The translations under genes were made by a program, and so were the position numbers. Below, piece by piece: positions 6,168-6,169 of a DNA stretch of 6,169 nt. The number at the start of each line of letters is the position of its first letter. The stretch's first letter is position 1. The notes beneath the pieces were generated by a model that worked only from the letters and a program-made list of their open reading frames with translations, was not told the origin of the DNA and did no database searches. Source of the stretch: a bacterium (GTDB taxonomy: Bacteria; Armatimonadota; Chthonomonadetes; Chthonomonadales; Chthonomonadaceae); the NCBI GenBank assembly GCA_021805405.1, contig JAJZFK010000414.1:1-6169 (forward strand). The letters are read 5' to 3'.

Positions 6168-6169
6168 GT

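Noticed and set aside
1..6169. Defence system, mobile element, CRISPR array, tRNA or rRNA
   Set aside because: No transposase, integrase, toxin, restriction or Cas motif was seen in any credible frame. There are no repeat-spacer arrays, and no sequence suggests a structured RNA gene. All recognised genes are housekeeping or cell-envelope types.

Overview
This is an ordinary bacterial chromosomal segment of about 52% G+C (estimated by eye). It holds five clear protein genes, one uncertain gene fragment at the right edge and compact intergenic regions. The genes point to a diaminopimelate-making bacterium outside the best-studied proteobacteria: RNase J instead of an RNase E-centred system, the folate-dependent tRNA methyltransferase TrmFO, and three of five genes starting with TTG. 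Acidobacteriota, Armatimonadota, Chloroflexota and Bacillota-like lineages all fit. The sequence alone does not let me choose between them.

Layout from left to right. At 1-605 on the minus strand is the N-terminal 201 residues of a family 2 glycosyltransferase of the polyprenyl/dolichyl-phosphate type, cut by the window edge. A 254-bp divergent intergenic region (606-859) holds the presumed promoters for both directions and small inverted repeats. On the plus strand follow asd (860-1876), dapA (1873-2781, overlapping asd by ATGA) and, after a 124-bp gap with a leader stem-loop, a ribonuclease J gene (2906-4576). A 32-bp gap separates this from the convergent trmFO on the minus strand (5994-4609). 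The last 143 bases may carry the 3' end of another minus-strand gene upstream of trmFO.

Functionally, asd and dapA carry out consecutive steps: aspartyl phosphate to aspartate semialdehyde, then condensation with pyruvate towards lysine and meso-diaminopimelate. The start/stop overlap suggests translational coupling. RNase J next to dapA is a recurring arrangement: B. subtilis has asd-dapG-dapA-rnjB and M. tuberculosis has Rv2753c dapA followed by Rv2752c RNase J. TrmFO makes 5-methyluridine-54 in tRNA. No RNA gene, CRISPR array, insertion sequence or phage gene was seen.

I found no convincing undescribed system. The points most worth checking are an extra segment of about 20 residues in TrmFO ahead of its active-site region, a bulged stem-loop just before the RNase J ribosome binding site, a perfect short palindrome just before the trmFO ribosome binding site, TTG starts in three of five genes, and 8-base homopolymers inside asd and the RNase J gene.
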